DNA from: Hemicordylus capensis
Lineage: Eukaryota; Chordata; Lepidosauria; Squamata; Cordylidae
Direction of reading: 5' to 3'
Assembly (NCBI RefSeq): GCF_027244095.1
Contig: NC_069657.1
Span: 5,962,001 to 6,026,000 of the forward strand
DNA length: 64,000 nucleotides
Shown here: positions 37,201 to 46,667 of the stretch, piece by piece
Position numbering within the stretch: the stretch's first letter is position 1
How the letters are laid out: every line of letters starts with the position of its first letter
The notes under the pieces: model-generated
Databases searched by the model: none
What the model was told of the DNA's origin: nothing
The model's input: only the letters and a program-made list of their open reading frames with translations
Made by a program: the position numbers and the translations under genes

Positions 37201-40200
37201 AGGATGATATGGCAGATATTGATTTAGACGTGCCAAGTTCTTGGATATGCTTAATAGGGTCAAGTACATAAGTCTAAAGAGCCACCTAATGGCACAGTTT
37301 AGAGCCACCTAATGCTGCAGCAGGAAAGTAACCTGCCTAGAGAGCAGGAGACTGTTGGTTCGAATCCCTGCTGGTGTGTGTCCCAGAATATGGGGAACTC
37401 CTATATTGGGCAGCAGCGATATAGGAAGATGCTGAAAGGCATCATCTCATACTGCGAAGGAGATGGCAATGGTAAACCACTCCTGAACTCTAGCAAGAAA
37501 ACCACATGGCTCTGCCAGGAGTCGACATTGACTTTGACGGCACAACCTTTCCTTTCCTTTACATAAGTCGAAGGCAGCATATACTATATATGTATCAGTA
37601 GTGACAACACAAGGGAGAAATGTGGGGCAGAAGCATGCTAAGCAGCAGCTTTTTTATTACAAGTCATAAGATGTTAGCAAGTTGGGAGAATACCAAAAAG
37701 GAAGGACACAATTGTGCAATTCCTGCCCTCCATGACCATCTCAGAAATCCTTGCTGCACCTACTTGATATGTGTATCACGACAGGAACAAAGTGACACAT
37801 GCCCTTCCACCTAGCAAGAGCCATACTCACAAGTCATGCAGACAGAGGAAATAATCAAGAGCTCTCCAGCCATGCTGAAGACTCTCTCTGGACACAGACT
37901 ATCACAAGGCAAACTGGATGAATGTCAGACACATACTACACTACTAAAAGATTCTTGCAACACTATATAACATCTAAACTTGGAATAAAGATTTCCCCTA
38001 TTCTTCCCATCTTAAGATGCACACTCAAGGACACTTTGGTCACCTCCTACACATGTGAACAGGCTTGTGGAAACAAGCATGTGCCTGAAGGCTGACAATG
38101 TGGGTGGAATGATCTCTCCCCATATTCTCCTGTGTGGCATATATGCACAGGTTAACTCTGACCTCCCCTGTGATTTATATGACAAAAAGAGGCAGATCCC
38201 ACCCACCCCCGCCCCCTTTAGCAAACTATGAGTGCTAAACCTCCTGCACTACCTGCCTCCTGCTGGCTTCCCCTGCCTACCTTCAGAATTGTTGAAGGGC
38301 ACAGAGAGACAAGGAGAGCTTTTTATAACAAACAGTTGTTCATGGTTATTACAAACTATACAAAATTAAAACCTTTTTGCCAAACAGTGTGCCCACCAAG
38401 CCTCTTCCGCAGCATTCTTGTTGCTTGGAATTCAGTTCCAGAATAGCCACCAAGGGCATAGTACCTTCCTCAGGCTTTTACTCTGGCTGAGGTTTCTGAA
38501 GCAAACAAAACTTGATCAGCTGTATCAATTTAACTGGGGCTGCCACAGGACCTCTGATGTCAGTGGGTCTTTGGTATGCTTGCAAACAAGTGAACTGCCA
38601 CATGTCACCCTTTGGCTGCTACAGCCTGTGATGTCAGAGGGAACCACAGACCACACAACTGGCTGACTTGGGGCAACAGGGAAACCGTATTCTAAGGCAT
38701 ATAGAAAACACTTGCTAACTTAAATAGAAATTAGGTAGTTGCATCAAAGGGTTGCAAATGACACTTTACTGCGACAGAATCTTTGCCAGAAAGCGACACA
38801 ATTCCTTAACTGTTAATGTAGCATTCGCCAGAAATAAAGTGAAATTACATTTGTGCACAGAACGCTAGACAAGATGCTAAGAATATGCAGTGCATTATGT
38901 TGCATGCAGTCAGTAGGAACCATCTGACATCCAACAGTACGTAAGAGCAAGTCATGGGCAACATGGAAGAGAAGGGGAAAGGAGAGAGGGAAGAGTCTAA
39001 AATTCAGCAGACATACTCAGATGAAATGTTTTTGGCTAAATAAATCCTATCAAAATCAAGACCGCCATTAGATCAGCACATTCTGAAAGAAATGGGGTAG
39101 ACTAAAGGGAACAAATGCAGAATGTGTGTGTGTGTGGGGGGGATATGAATTAGCAGGAGGCATGAAATGAGACTGTACACAAAACAATTTTAAAGAGAAC
39201 CATGCTAGAGGACAGCACCAAGGAAACAACTAAACCGTGGAGAAAGTCAAAATTGTCTCAGGAGTGGGCACTTGTTCTGCATTCAAGGTAGAAATGCTGT
39301 ATTTTTGTGCATATATCCCGCAAACAGGTATAACCCAAGCCCTAGAATAACCCATGGAAAAACCAGCATTTCTATTCAAAAAACTGCATAACCTGCAGCT
39401 GCATACCTGATCTGGTCAATTACCGTAAGCCAGGGAAAGGAAGAGATGATGGCACATTTTAGCTCACTGGATTCACAATGATAGTTGCTGAGAAGTTTGA
39501 GCAAGAGGGGTGTGTCGCATCAGGCTGTGCACCAACAGGGAGGGCAGGGACAAAAACACAAGGGAAAGGAAGGTTCAGTGCAGGAGGATGTTGAGGCAGC
39601 AGCACAGGAGTAACTCTGAGCTGGAGTTGGACACTGTGGGGAGACTTGGGAAAGGAGCAGTGAGATAGAGAAGTGGAAAGCAAGGAATAATATAATTCAG
39701 TATAACTCACACCCACTTAGATCCCTGTGCCCGCTCTCACGGGAAACAAGGAACTATATAACCCGCAGGGGATGTGTGAAAATATGAAAGAGATTTATTC
39801 TAAGCCAGAAAGTCATAATTTGACTATTTTAACCTGTACATTATTTCCATCTGTTGACATTTTCATGAGTAGGCAAAAATTGAGGAAAAACACGGATCAA
39901 ACCAGCAAGAAGAGAAGAGAAGCCAATAAATGGACTTATATTCATCTTCAGGATCCAGACTTTTCAGGAGCTACGTTTCTTGTTTGAAAGGACCACTTCC
40001 CAGCAGTGGACTTATACTTCCTCCTTCAGGGGGTTTGACTCTTTCAATGTGAGATTCTTTCATTTATTGGCTTCTCTAACCCTATGTATACATTCATGTA
40101 TAAATATTTCCTATACACGGTTGTTTGGCTTTTTTGCCTGGTTTTTCTTGCTCATTTTCATGAGTAGGGCAAATTCAAAATTATAGTTACTAGATACACT

Positions 40201-43200
40201 TTTTCTTATAAACTGCCAACCCTCTCTCAGCTGCAGGTGGAAAAACATGTCAGCCCCTGAGAATCTTGATATGTGGATTTTTGAAGGCATGGGAATTTAA
40301 CACAAAAACTTTATAGAGTTCTCTTCAGCAGCCTGCTTATCGCTTTAATAATTTTAAAATATTGTTTTCAAATACATCTGGTCACAAGCGAAAAAAATGA
40401 TTTCAGGAACCTAATGGCCAGATGAAAACAGCTCAAATACCTCTTACAGCCCTACTCTCTTTGTTCAACAGCAGGTGCAAGTTATCAGGAAGTGACATGA
40501 CAGGTAGGGAAATAGTAACTTTTACAGGGTGGCAGCATCTCAACTGTTACAGGACAACAAAAGGCCATGGACAAAACATTTTCAGATTAGAAAAAACTGC
40601 AGAACTTGCATGCAGGCAAGTTCTCCCTCTTAGGCTGTATCAAGTATTTTCTATAGGTGTGCAAAAACTGGAGGAATGAGTAGAAACATTATATCAAGAA
40701 CTACTTGGAGGAGGTGGTAGTGAGCAGATGCCTCACTGCCAAAGGAAAGCAGGTAGCAGTTACTGTGTCAACATCGACAACTGTATAGTCATGGACAACT
40801 ACTGTAGTTAGAACTGCAAGAGAATGCAGAGAGGTGTTTTCAGTGGCTGACCTCCAGTTGTGGAACATTCTTCCCTGGAGAATTGCCAAACTAAGCATCT
40901 CCTGGCAGTGATGTGAAGCTAGACAATAGAGACCCAAGGCAGGACAGCAAATAAGATCACTTCAGCAGAAAAGGGGGACTAACTAAAATCTTATCAGCTG
41001 GTATGGTAGTAGCTTTCGCAGCAGTTAGAACCTCTGTGTTCCTGAGATGAAAATGGTATTGCCAGTGGCTATAGAGTGGGTTAGAAAGGACAATACGCTG
41101 GTAAACAAATAAGTAGAAAAAGGAGAGGGCAGACAGGACAGGAAACAAGGACAGGGAAGCCCCAGAAAAACCTCTGCTAGGAGAGTAGATTGATTGATTG
41201 GTTGATTTGATTTGATTTGATTTGTATACCGCCCTGCCAAAATGGCTCAGGGTGGTTTACAATTAAAACACACCACTAAAACAGTAAAGAGCTAAAACAA
41301 ATTTTAAAACAATATAACACCTTTAAAAAAAAATTTAAACAACAATTAAACAATTACAGTGATTAAAACCCCCAAGATCGGTTTTGAATTTTAAAATAAA
41401 CCAGAAATTAAAACCCCCACAATTTAGGAAGCTGAGAAAGCTTGGGCGAAAAGAAGGGTTTTCAGGTGTTATTTGAAAATTGCCAAAGATGGAGAGGATC
41501 ACATCTCAGCAGGGAGCGTATTCCACGATCTCGGGGCAGCGACCAAGAAGGCCCATCTCTGTGTAGCAACCAAACGAGTTGGCGGTAATTGGAGACGGAC
41601 CTCCTCAGATGACCTCAATGGGCAGTGGGGCTCATAACGAAGAAGACGCTCTCTTAAATACCCAGGGCCTAAGCCGTTTTCGGCTTTATAAGTTATAACT
41701 AGCACTTTGTATTTTGGCAGCCAGTGTAACTCCATCAGTAAAGGAGTAACATGGTCTCTCCAAGATGACCCAGAGACCAACCTGGCTGCTGCGTTCTGAA
41801 CCAATTGAAGTTTCCGGACTACATACAAAGGCAACCCCACGTAGAGCACATTACAAAAGTCAAGTCTGGAGATTACCAGCAGATGTACCACAGTTTTGAG
41901 GTCACTGATCTCGAGAAACGGGTGCAGCTGGCGTATCAGCAGTTGCTGATAGAAAGCACCCCTGGCCACCACCTCAACCTGAGAAACCAGGGAGAGGTGT
42001 GAATCCAGAAGTACTCCCAGACTGCGAACCTGTTCCTTTTGGGGCATTGTGACCCCATCTAGAACAGGCAGATCAAAATCGTCTCTAGAATTCTGACCCC
42101 GCACAATAAGTACCTCCGTCTTATCTGGATTCAGCTTCAGTTTATCCTCCCTCATAGTAGTGTCCGAACCGGTCCGGCGGCCATTCCAAAGAATGGCCGA
42201 ACTGCCGGACCGGTCCGGCCCTGCCTGGTTCGGGTCCGGGTGGGGGGTATGCCTTTAAGGGCGGGAGGGCTTGCTTAGCCCTCCCGCCTCCTTGCCCCCG
42301 CCAGCACCCGTATTTTCCAGTATAGGGGCGCTGGAAACCAGCCGCGCCCCCGCCGCTGCCGCAGCGGCGAAAGAACTCCCAAAGGAACTGCCAGCCCTCC
42401 CGCCCTCCCAGCTAGCTGCCCGCCCGCCCGCTCACCTGCTCACCCGATAGGAAACGAGAGGAGCTCCGGCACAGAGCTCCTCTCGTTTGGAAGGCCTCCG
42501 GCATAATGGTGTTTTGCGCGCGCCGCAAAGCACGCCGTTCGCCGGAGGCCCGGTCTACCCGCCGGGAAAGGGCCGGGTAGACCGGGCCTCCGATCGCTGG
42601 GTAGACCGGGCCTCCGGCGATCGGAGGCCCGGTCTACCCAGCGATTGGAGGCCCGGTCTACCCGGCCCTTTCCCGGCGGGTAGACTGGGCCTCCGGCGAA
42701 CGGCGTGCTTTGTGGTGCGCGCATGCGCGCGCGCGCAAAACACCATTATGCCAGAGGCCTTCCAAACGAGAGGAGCTCTGTGCCGGAGCTCCTCTCGTTT
42801 CCTATCGGGTGAGCGGTGAGCGGGCAGCTAGCTGGGAGGAAGGGCTGGCAGTTCCTTTGGGAGTTCTTTCGCCGCGGCGGCGGCGGGGGGGGCGGCTGGT
42901 TTCCAGCGCCCCTATACTGGAAAATACGGGCGCTGGCGGGGGCAAGGAGGCAGGAGGGCTAAGCAAGCCCTCCCCGCCCTAAAAACAAGGCCCCCCTTCG
43001 GTGCCGGTCCGGACTTCTCCGGACCGTGCACATCACTACTCCCTCATCCAGCCCATTACTGCTTCCAGACGGGCATTTAGGGAGGATATGCCATCTCCTG
43101 AAGAAGCTGACATGGAGAAGTAGATCTGGGTGTCATCAGCGTACTGGTAACACCCAACTCCAAATCCCCTGATGATCTCTCCCAGCGGTTTCATGTAGAT

Positions 43201-46123
43201 GTTAAAAAGCATTGGAGAAAGTACAGAGTCTTGAGGGACACCATACTTAAGCTCAGATTTTGAAGAGCAGCAGTCTCCAATCGACACCATCTGGAATCTA
43301 TCCGAGAGGTAGGAGTAGAGCCACTGTAAAACAGTGCCTCCCACCCCCAACACCCTCAGACGTTCCAGAAGGATACTATGGTCAATAGTATCAAAAGCCG
43401 CCTAAAAATCCAAAAGGACCAACAGAGTCACACTTCCTCTGTCAATTCCCAATTGGAGATCATCCATCAAGCCGACCAAGGCAGTCTCCACCCCATAGCC
43501 CATCCGAAAACCAGTTTGAAATGGGTCTGGATAATCAGTTTCCTCCAAGACCGCCTGGAGCTGAGAGGCCACTACCCTCTCAATTACCTTGCCCAGCCAT
43601 GGGAGGTTGGAAACAGGCCTATAATTGCTCAACTCTGAGGGATCTGATGCAGGTTTCTTTTAAAAAGGTCTAATGATTGCCTCCTTAAGACAAGGAGGCA
43701 TCCTGCCCTCCCTCAGAGAAGCATTTATGATATCCACCAGGCTGTTTACAACAACCTCCCTGCTAGATCGAACAAGCCATGTTGGACAAGGGTCAAGAGA
43801 ACAAGTGTTAGGCCTCACCGATCCAAGCAGCTTGCCCACATCCTCAGGAGTCACAAACTGACACCGATCCAGTTGAATCACATAAGAGGAGTCGTTGGGC
43901 ACCTCCAGCTCAGACATCAAATTAATTGTGGAGTCTCTATCTAGATTGGCCTGAATCCGAGAGATTTTATCTGCGAAAAACTCTTTAAACACATCACAGC
44001 GGGTAACTGGTGACTCCAAATTCTGGTTCAAGGGATGGGGGGCAGATACTAATCCCCTCACAACCCTGAACAACTCTGCTGGACGTGAATTCGCAGAGGT
44101 AATACGGGCAGAAAAAAACCGCCTCTTTGCCACAAGTATTGCCTGAGCATAGATCTTTAGATGTGCTCTATGTCGCAATCTGTCAAATTCGAGTCGAGTC
44201 TTCCTCCACTTGCACTCCAGTCGCCTACCTTGCTGCTTCAGCCCCCGTAGATCTTCCGTATACCAAGGGGCCAATTTTGAAGCGAGTCGGAGGGGATACT
44301 TGGGAGCAATTGTGTCTACTCACGATAGATAGTGCTGGGTTAGGTAGACCAATGACTCACTAGACAGCAGTTTCATATGCATTTATAAACAGGAAGAATC
44401 CACTTTTATGGGGAAATGGCAAGGTCCCTTAAACAGGCAAAGAGAGCAGACAGAGTGGCTTATGGGACCAAAATACTTGCAAGAACTAGGTGACATCCTA
44501 TTGGGCAGATCTGAAAGGATTTCTGGCTATAGAGCAGGGATTAACAACAACTTCATATGTATAGGGAATTGCAAGGGCCATACGAGAGAGTGGAACATCA
44601 TGTAAAGTAAAGGTAAAGTTGTGCCGTTGAGTCGGTATTGACTCCTGGTGCCCAGAGAGCCCTGTGGTTTTCTTTGGGAGCATACAGGAGAGGTTTACCA
44701 TTGCCATATCCCACAGTATGAGATAATGCCTTTCAGCATCTTCCTATATCGCTGCTGCCTGATTATAGGTGTTTACCAGTAGGGATTTGAACCAGCAACC
44801 TTTTGCTCCCTAGGCAAGTTACTTTCCTGCTGCGCCATCAGGAGAGACTCTTTACAAGAGATAAACATTTTTTTGGCTACAGAGAAGCCACACAAGTTAT
44901 ATTTAGGAGTTTTCTGTTAAAAGGCAAAATTAACACCACCTTTCCTGTTCAAAATCCTACATTTAACATGCAGTGACTCCTCTTAGTACCAAGAAACCAT
45001 ACTTAACCAGGAAAACAAAAAGAGAGCAGAGAAAAGCAACAATGGACAGAACATTAATTGACAGTGAGAATAAACAAGGATTCCCATATTGTATGGGGTA
45101 ATTAACAGGGTCCAACTATCACTGTTGACACATGCCCAGGGCTTTTCACGAACACATGTGGGAACAAGCAAACACACCACGCACTAGGGAGTTTCACAGG
45201 CACCTTAAGTCAGAGTGTTGGGAGAATGAAAAGCGGGGTGGGTGAGTGGGGGGGAGAAGACAAAATTCCAAGTTGCATGCGGTGGGTGCCTGGAAAATCC
45301 TGGTCTCCTGTAGATCTGGAGTGCTCCCCTGGAGCATGCCTGGGTTTTCTCTTTTATGTGGAAAGTCTCTCTCACATACACACCTACGCACAGGAGAGGA
45401 AGTTGTGGGGAATTCCTAAGAAAGAGGCAGTACAGGCAGGCTCTTTGCCCAATCCCTTGGGGGTTTCCCAAGCTTGGGTCCCCAGATGCTGGACCACATC
45501 ACCCTTCACGGCTGGAGAGAGCTTAGGAAGCTCCACACAGCCCCACATCTGGGGCAGGAGCAGGCAAGCTGGGCTCTCCAGCGCCTGCTGAACCACAACT
45601 CCTACACCTCAGTTGCGACTGGGGATGATGGGAGTTGTGATACTGCAACCAACCGCTGGAGAGCCCAGGTCACCTGCCCCCGGTCTGGAGAAGGAACAAG
45701 ATGATGGGAGTTATAGCTCACCAATTGCGGGGGGGCGAGGGCGCGCAAAACAACCCCCAACGACGGCGGCTGCTGCAGCTGAGTAGTACGACCTCGGCCG
45801 CCCCTCCACCCCCCCCGGGAAAGGCGCCCCTCCCCGGGCACGCCCCCGAGGGGGGAGGGGCAGACACCTAAGAAGGGGGGCGAGAAGGGAGGGCTGCCGG
45901 GCGGGGGCTGCCCATTAGGCCGGGGACGAGAGGCCCCTCCCCCCGGGTGGCCTGCCCCTTGAGGAGGGGGCGCGCGTGCCTCCCCCCACCTCCTCCTCAG
46001 CGGTCGGGGGGGGCTCCGCCTCCGTGACTGTCTCTCCCGCGCTCCCCGGCCGGGCAGCGCCCTCACCTCCGAGTCCTCTTTGGGCTGCGGCAGCGCGGGG
46101 AAGACCGGCTTGGCGAGCTCCAT
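22168..46123 (-). CDS. STYX: Serine/threonine/tyrosine-interacting pseudophosphatase, eleven coding exons
   Basis: STYX has a dual-specificity phosphatase fold that binds phosphoproteins without removing phosphate. Known partners include ERK1/2 and FBXW7. In transcript order the exons are 46067-46123, 32999-33031, 30145-30198, 29066-29163, 27816-27876, 26505-26541, 25859-25898, 25709-25759, 24820-24892, 22840-22924 and 22168-22238. They sum to 660 nt, or 219 residues plus stop, in frame throughout, against 223 in human. The signature loop reads HGNAGISRS at residues 119-127, with glycine where active phosphatases have the catalytic cysteine, so the STYX hallmark is kept. Other conserved blocks are DWTYPMRREMQEILPGLFLG, KHGITHVICIRQNIEANFIK and AYIMETFGVKYRDAF. 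The first exon is divergent (MELAKPVFPALPQPKEDSE) but aligns with the human N-terminus. Intron 1 is about 13 kb and repeat-rich. Confidence 0.97.
22840..22924 (-). CDS. STYX: STYX coding exon 10
   Basis: This 85-nt exon between ttttag and gtgagc encodes EYEAIYLAKLTIQMMSPRQL then ERSLSITT. It matches the end of the phosphatase-like domain and the start of the C-terminal tail. Confidence 0.95.
23480..24165 (-). repeat. CR1 LINE 3' end
   Basis: Minus strand encodes the CR1 reverse-transcriptase C-terminus, LEYCMQFWSPYLKENI then KVQKRATMMIRGLEYL, LGLFSLEKRRLRREMIEMYK, and SLPRAVVTATSLDGFKRGLD. The CR1 3' UTR follows. It is 5'-truncated and lies in a STYX intron. Confidence 0.85.
24820..24892 (-). 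CDS. STYX: STYX coding exon 9
   Basis: This 73-nt exon between tgtag and gtaagt encodes DAFTYVQGRRFCINPNAGFV then HQLQ. Human has VQERRFC at the central position. Confidence 0.95.
25010..25100 (+). repeat. LINE 3' tail
   Basis: gtgaactgcccagacacataagttttaggcggtctagaaatttatt then (AAAT)n, an isolated L2-type tail. Confidence 0.6.
25460..25570 (+). repeat. MIR-like fragment
   Basis: attttacaaatggggaactg followed by gattttaactcagatctcc resembles the middle and B-box side of MIR SINEs. Old and uncertain. Confidence 0.35.
25709..25759 (-). CDS. STYX: STYX coding exon 8
   Basis: This 51-nt exon between tttcag and gtacag completes the signature-loop serine and encodes AALVIAYIMETFGVKY, the helix after the loop. 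Confidence 0.95.
25859..25898 (-). CDS. STYX: STYX coding exon 7 carrying the inactive signature loop
   Basis: This 40-nt exon between tctcag and gtaacg encodes GKVLVHGNAGISR. Glycine follows HG's histidine at the position of the catalytic cysteine of HCxxGxxRS phosphatases, so the protein cannot form the phosphocysteine intermediate. Confidence 0.95.
25960..26075 (-). repeat. LINE 3' tail
   Basis: On the minus strand taagctaccttgtgaatctt then ggtgggatataaataaaac is a standard LINE/SINE tail. Confidence 0.5.
26505..26541 (-). CDS. STYX: STYX coding exon 6
   Basis: This 37-nt exon between ttttag and gtatgt encodes TKEFIDGSLQSG. Human has methionine in place of the serine. Confidence 0.92.
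26560..27800 (-). other. STYX: STYX intron 5, unassigned
   Basis: No exon, repeat family or conserved structure was recognised in this intron between exons 6 and 5. Confidence 0.5.
27816..27876 (-). CDS. STYX: STYX coding exon 5
   Basis: This 61-nt exon between ttgtag and gtaagt encodes YLVLDIADNPIENIIRFFPM. It contains the aspartate-bearing loop region of the fold. Confidence 0.95.
27880..29060 (-). other. STYX: STYX intron 4, unassigned
   Basis: No classed repeat or exon. One 150-codon minus-strand open frame at 27955-28407 shows no recognisable domain and is treated as chance. Confidence 0.5.
29066..29163 (-). CDS. STYX: STYX coding exon 4
   Basis: This 98-nt exon between attgcag and gtaaga encodes LPILQKHGITHVICIRQNIE then ANFIKPNFQQLF, ending two bases into an arginine codon. 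Confidence 0.96.
29600..29648 (+). repeat. Short tandem repeat, ttaattctgatgatga unit
   Basis: Roughly three imperfect 16-bp units around 29605-29648. Confidence 0.7.
30145..30198 (-). CDS. STYX: STYX coding exon 3
   Basis: This 54-nt exon between tatctag and gtaggt encodes EILPGLFLGPYSSAMKSK, identical to human as recalled. It forms the start of the phosphatase-like fold. Confidence 0.95.
30888..31190 (-). repeat. 5S-like SINE, copy 3
   Basis: Reverse-complement of the family: it starts cataggaacatagacagctg and ends accacaagaccagctctcc. The 5S-like ggtctgccctgcttagctaa core is present on the given strand in complement. Lies in a STYX intron. Confidence 0.8.
31940..32510. mobile_element. 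Foldback element with about 115-bp inverted arms
   Basis: Left arm about 31945-32057 and right arm about 32391-32505 are diverged inverted copies (aattagtactgtctg against cagacagtactaatt; ggcgcctcctggcagccgg against ccggctgccaggaggcgcc). The 330-bp centre is non-coding and purine-rich. Superfamily unknown. Confidence 0.7.
32999..33031 (-). CDS. STYX: STYX coding exon 2
   Basis: This 33-nt microexon between tctttag and gtaagc encodes DWTYPMRREMQ, which differs from human at one residue. It is invisible to ORF finding because of its size. Confidence 0.94.
33170..33445 (+). mobile_element. Helitron-like element, upstream member of tandem pair
   Basis: GC-rich body with a duplicated gcgggcgagagaaaggcgcc segment. 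It ends with a perfect stem-loop GCACAGA-TGC-TCTGTGC at 33417-33433, eight bases and then CTAT. Stem-loop plus CTRR-like end is the Helitron 3' signature. The 5' limit is uncertain. Confidence 0.5.
33446..33619 (+). mobile_element. Short Helitron-like element, downstream member of tandem pair
   Basis: Begins TCTATATATATAATTCTCTT directly at the end of the previous copy. It ends with stem-loop GGCACAGA-TGC-TCTGTGCC at 33589-33607, eight bases and CTAG at 33616-33619. Non-autonomous, 174 bp. The base after CTAG is A rather than the expected T. Confidence 0.6.
33625..34925 (+). repeat. 5'-truncated L2-type LINE
   Basis: Carries the reverse-transcriptase core: LLVLLDL, GVPQGSILSPMLFNIYMKP, the catalytic YADDTQIYFSM, then KLRLNPDKAEALIV. 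The C-terminal SRLDYCNALCVGLP, ELHWLLIRFQAKYKVLVITH and [20 protein letters not shown] follow. At least one in-frame stop at about 34201 and a frame change after about 34340 break the reading frame. The tail is gtaaaccgcccagagatgca then (ATGT)n. Confidence 0.85.
34930..35695 (-). other. STYX intron 1, unassigned stretch
   Basis: AT-rich sequence after the LINE tail with no recognised exon or repeat. Confidence 0.45.
35700..36065 (+). repeat. Retroposon 3' end split by a MITE
   Basis: Same family as 8495 and 15885: gtggcgattctctttattga and gagcaactagcc left of the MITE; ctatccagccccagcacagc, gagccctttggggacaggga and gcggtatataaatatttg right of it. Confidence 0.75.
35764..35901. mobile_element. 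Near-perfect palindromic hAT MITE with 8-bp target duplication
   Basis: 138 bp. The terminal repeats start CAGGCATCCCCAAACTGCGG and run almost to the centre at ccacaatttattgtgg. AACTAGCC is duplicated at 35756-35763 and 35902-35909. Joining the flanks restores the uninterrupted retroposon seen at 15885-16100. Confidence 0.92.
36070..37020 (-). other. STYX intron 1, unassigned stretch
   Basis: Only a short (GTAG)n array near 36727-36743 stands out. The open frames here have no recognisable domains. Confidence 0.45.
37025..37160 (+). repeat. LINE 3' tail
   Basis: ttttgtgaactgtctagagc then ggtggcacataaatttaatt and (TTTAA)n. Confidence 0.6.
37285..37560 (+). repeat. tRNA-derived SINE, copy 3
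   Basis: GGTTCGAATCCCTGCTGGTG B-box, gatataggaagatgctgaaa body, and a gacggcacaacctttccttt end. Confidence 0.85.
37565..40685 (-). other. STYX intron 1, mostly unassigned
   Basis: About 3 kb without recognised coding or classed repeats, apart from a (GT)n run near 39123 and the small inverted-repeat unit at 39916-40077. Confidence 0.4.
39916..40077. repeat. 162-bp unit bounded by a perfect 17-bp inverted repeat
   Basis: AGAGAAGCCAATAAATG at 39916-39932 is exactly complemented at 40061-40077. Inside, tggacttatattc and tggacttatacttc start two diverged direct copies of about 60 bp. Confidence 0.5.
40690..40935 (+). repeat. Diverged L2-type LINE fragment
   Basis: Contains a VFSVADLQLWNILPWRIAKL remnant, corresponding to the AFSVAAPxLWNxLPxEI block of the other copies. 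Confidence 0.45.
41180..44290 (-). repeat. L2-type LINE, long copy, split by a foldback element
   Basis: From 44274 downward it encodes the linker before the RT (MAPWYTEDLRGLKQQGRRLE..., ITSANSRPAELFRVVRGLVS). RT blocks follow: SNYRPVSNLPWLGKVIERVV, FQTGFRMGYGVETALVGLMD, QYADDTQIYFSM. After the insertion come MREDKLKLNPDKTEVLIVRG, VISRLDFCNVLYVGLPLYVV and RWAFLVAAPRSWNTLPAEM. The tail is aaccaccctgagccattttg followed by an ATCAA-type repeat. It lacks the endonuclease, so it is 5'-truncated. About 2.2 kb long without the insertion at 42155-43038. Confidence 0.88.
42155..43038. mobile_element. 884-bp GC-rich foldback element, hAT-like
   Basis: A near-complete palindrome with arms of roughly 440 bp centred close to 42.6 kb. 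Paired segments include gaaacgagaggagctccggc, ccctatactggaaaatacgg and ggcctccggcgaacggcgtg. The ends are TAGTAGTGTCC and, in complement, TAGTGATGTGC. CTCCCTCA is duplicated on both sides (42147-42154, 43039-43046; a ninth base also matches). The flanks rejoin to an uninterrupted L2 sequence, as in the copy at 34080. No transposase is present. Confidence 0.85.
44605..44850 (-). repeat. tRNA-derived SINE, copy 4
   Basis: Reverse-complement copy: agtaaaggtaaagttgtgcc start, gagtcggtattgactcctgg, and gggatttgaaccagcaacc as the complemented B box. Confidence 0.85.
44855..45470 (-). other. STYX intron 1, unassigned stretch
   Basis: No exon or classed repeat recognised. Open frames on both strands near 45200-45590 lack known domains. 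Confidence 0.4.
45475..45720. mobile_element. Nested or compound hAT-type MITE remnants
   Basis: ggtccccagatgctggacca, gctgggctctccagcgcctg, ggatgatgggagttgtgata and gctggagagcccaggtcacc give overlapping inverted arms of the GTAGTCC family right beside the STYX CpG island. Confidence 0.5.
46067..46123 (-). CDS. STYX: STYX coding exon 1
   Basis: This 57-nt exon encodes MELAKPVFPALPQPKEDSE and ends at GAG before gtgagg. The ATG sits in a strong context (GGCCATGG) inside the CpG island. It aligns with recalled human MEDVKLEFPSLPQCKEDAE. Confidence 0.9.
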
Positions 46124-46657
46124 GGCCGGGCCGAGGCGCCCCCCTCCTTCCCGCTCGTGCTCTCTCGCCCTGCGGCTCGCTCGCGGCCTCCCGCTCAGGC
46201 CACCACGGGGCGCGGGGGGCGGCCGGCGGGGCGCGGCGCTCCAGCGCGGGCGGCGGCGAAGGGAGACCGAGACTGAGGCGGGGGAGGCGGCGGCGGCGGC
46301 GGCGACTCGCGCCCAGCGGCAGCCGCCATGCTGCGGGCTGGGCTGGGCTGGGCTGGCTGCCCCTCCCCCGGGGAGGGAGGGAGGAAATGGGGGAGGAGGC
46401 TCCCACCGCCGCCCTCGCCGCCGCTGCGCGGGCTCGCCTCCCGGGTCCCCGCCCTCGCCCCCTCAGCCGCGGCCTGGCCTGGCCTGCCCCTCTCCGGCGC
46501 TCAACCGCCCGTCACTGTGGCCGAGCACCAAGGGAGGGGGCGTGGCCGCGGCACAGCCATAAAAGGAGTGGGCGTGGCGGAGGTACAGGCCCGCCGGCGG
46601 GGAGGGGGCGGGGCCGCAGGGAACGGGGGGAGTGAGAGAGAGCGGGGCTTGCTGCGA

Positions 46658-46667
46658 GCGCATGCGC
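46658..46667. promoter_or_regulatory. NRF1-type palindrome upstream of STYX
   Basis: GCGCATGCGC is a perfect NRF1 consensus palindrome 535 bp upstream of the STYX ATG, at the outer edge of the CpG island. Confidence 0.5.

Noticed and set aside
43660-44274. 204-residue frame that could pass for a host gene
   Set aside because: It is the pre-reverse-transcriptase region of an L2-type LINE, continuous with YADD-containing sequence on the same strand.
45976-46635. 219-residue and overlapping open frames on both strands in the STYX CpG island
   Set aside because: All frames are long because stop codons are rare in this GC-rich DNA. Only the STYX exon 1 frame has a matching downstream exon and homology.
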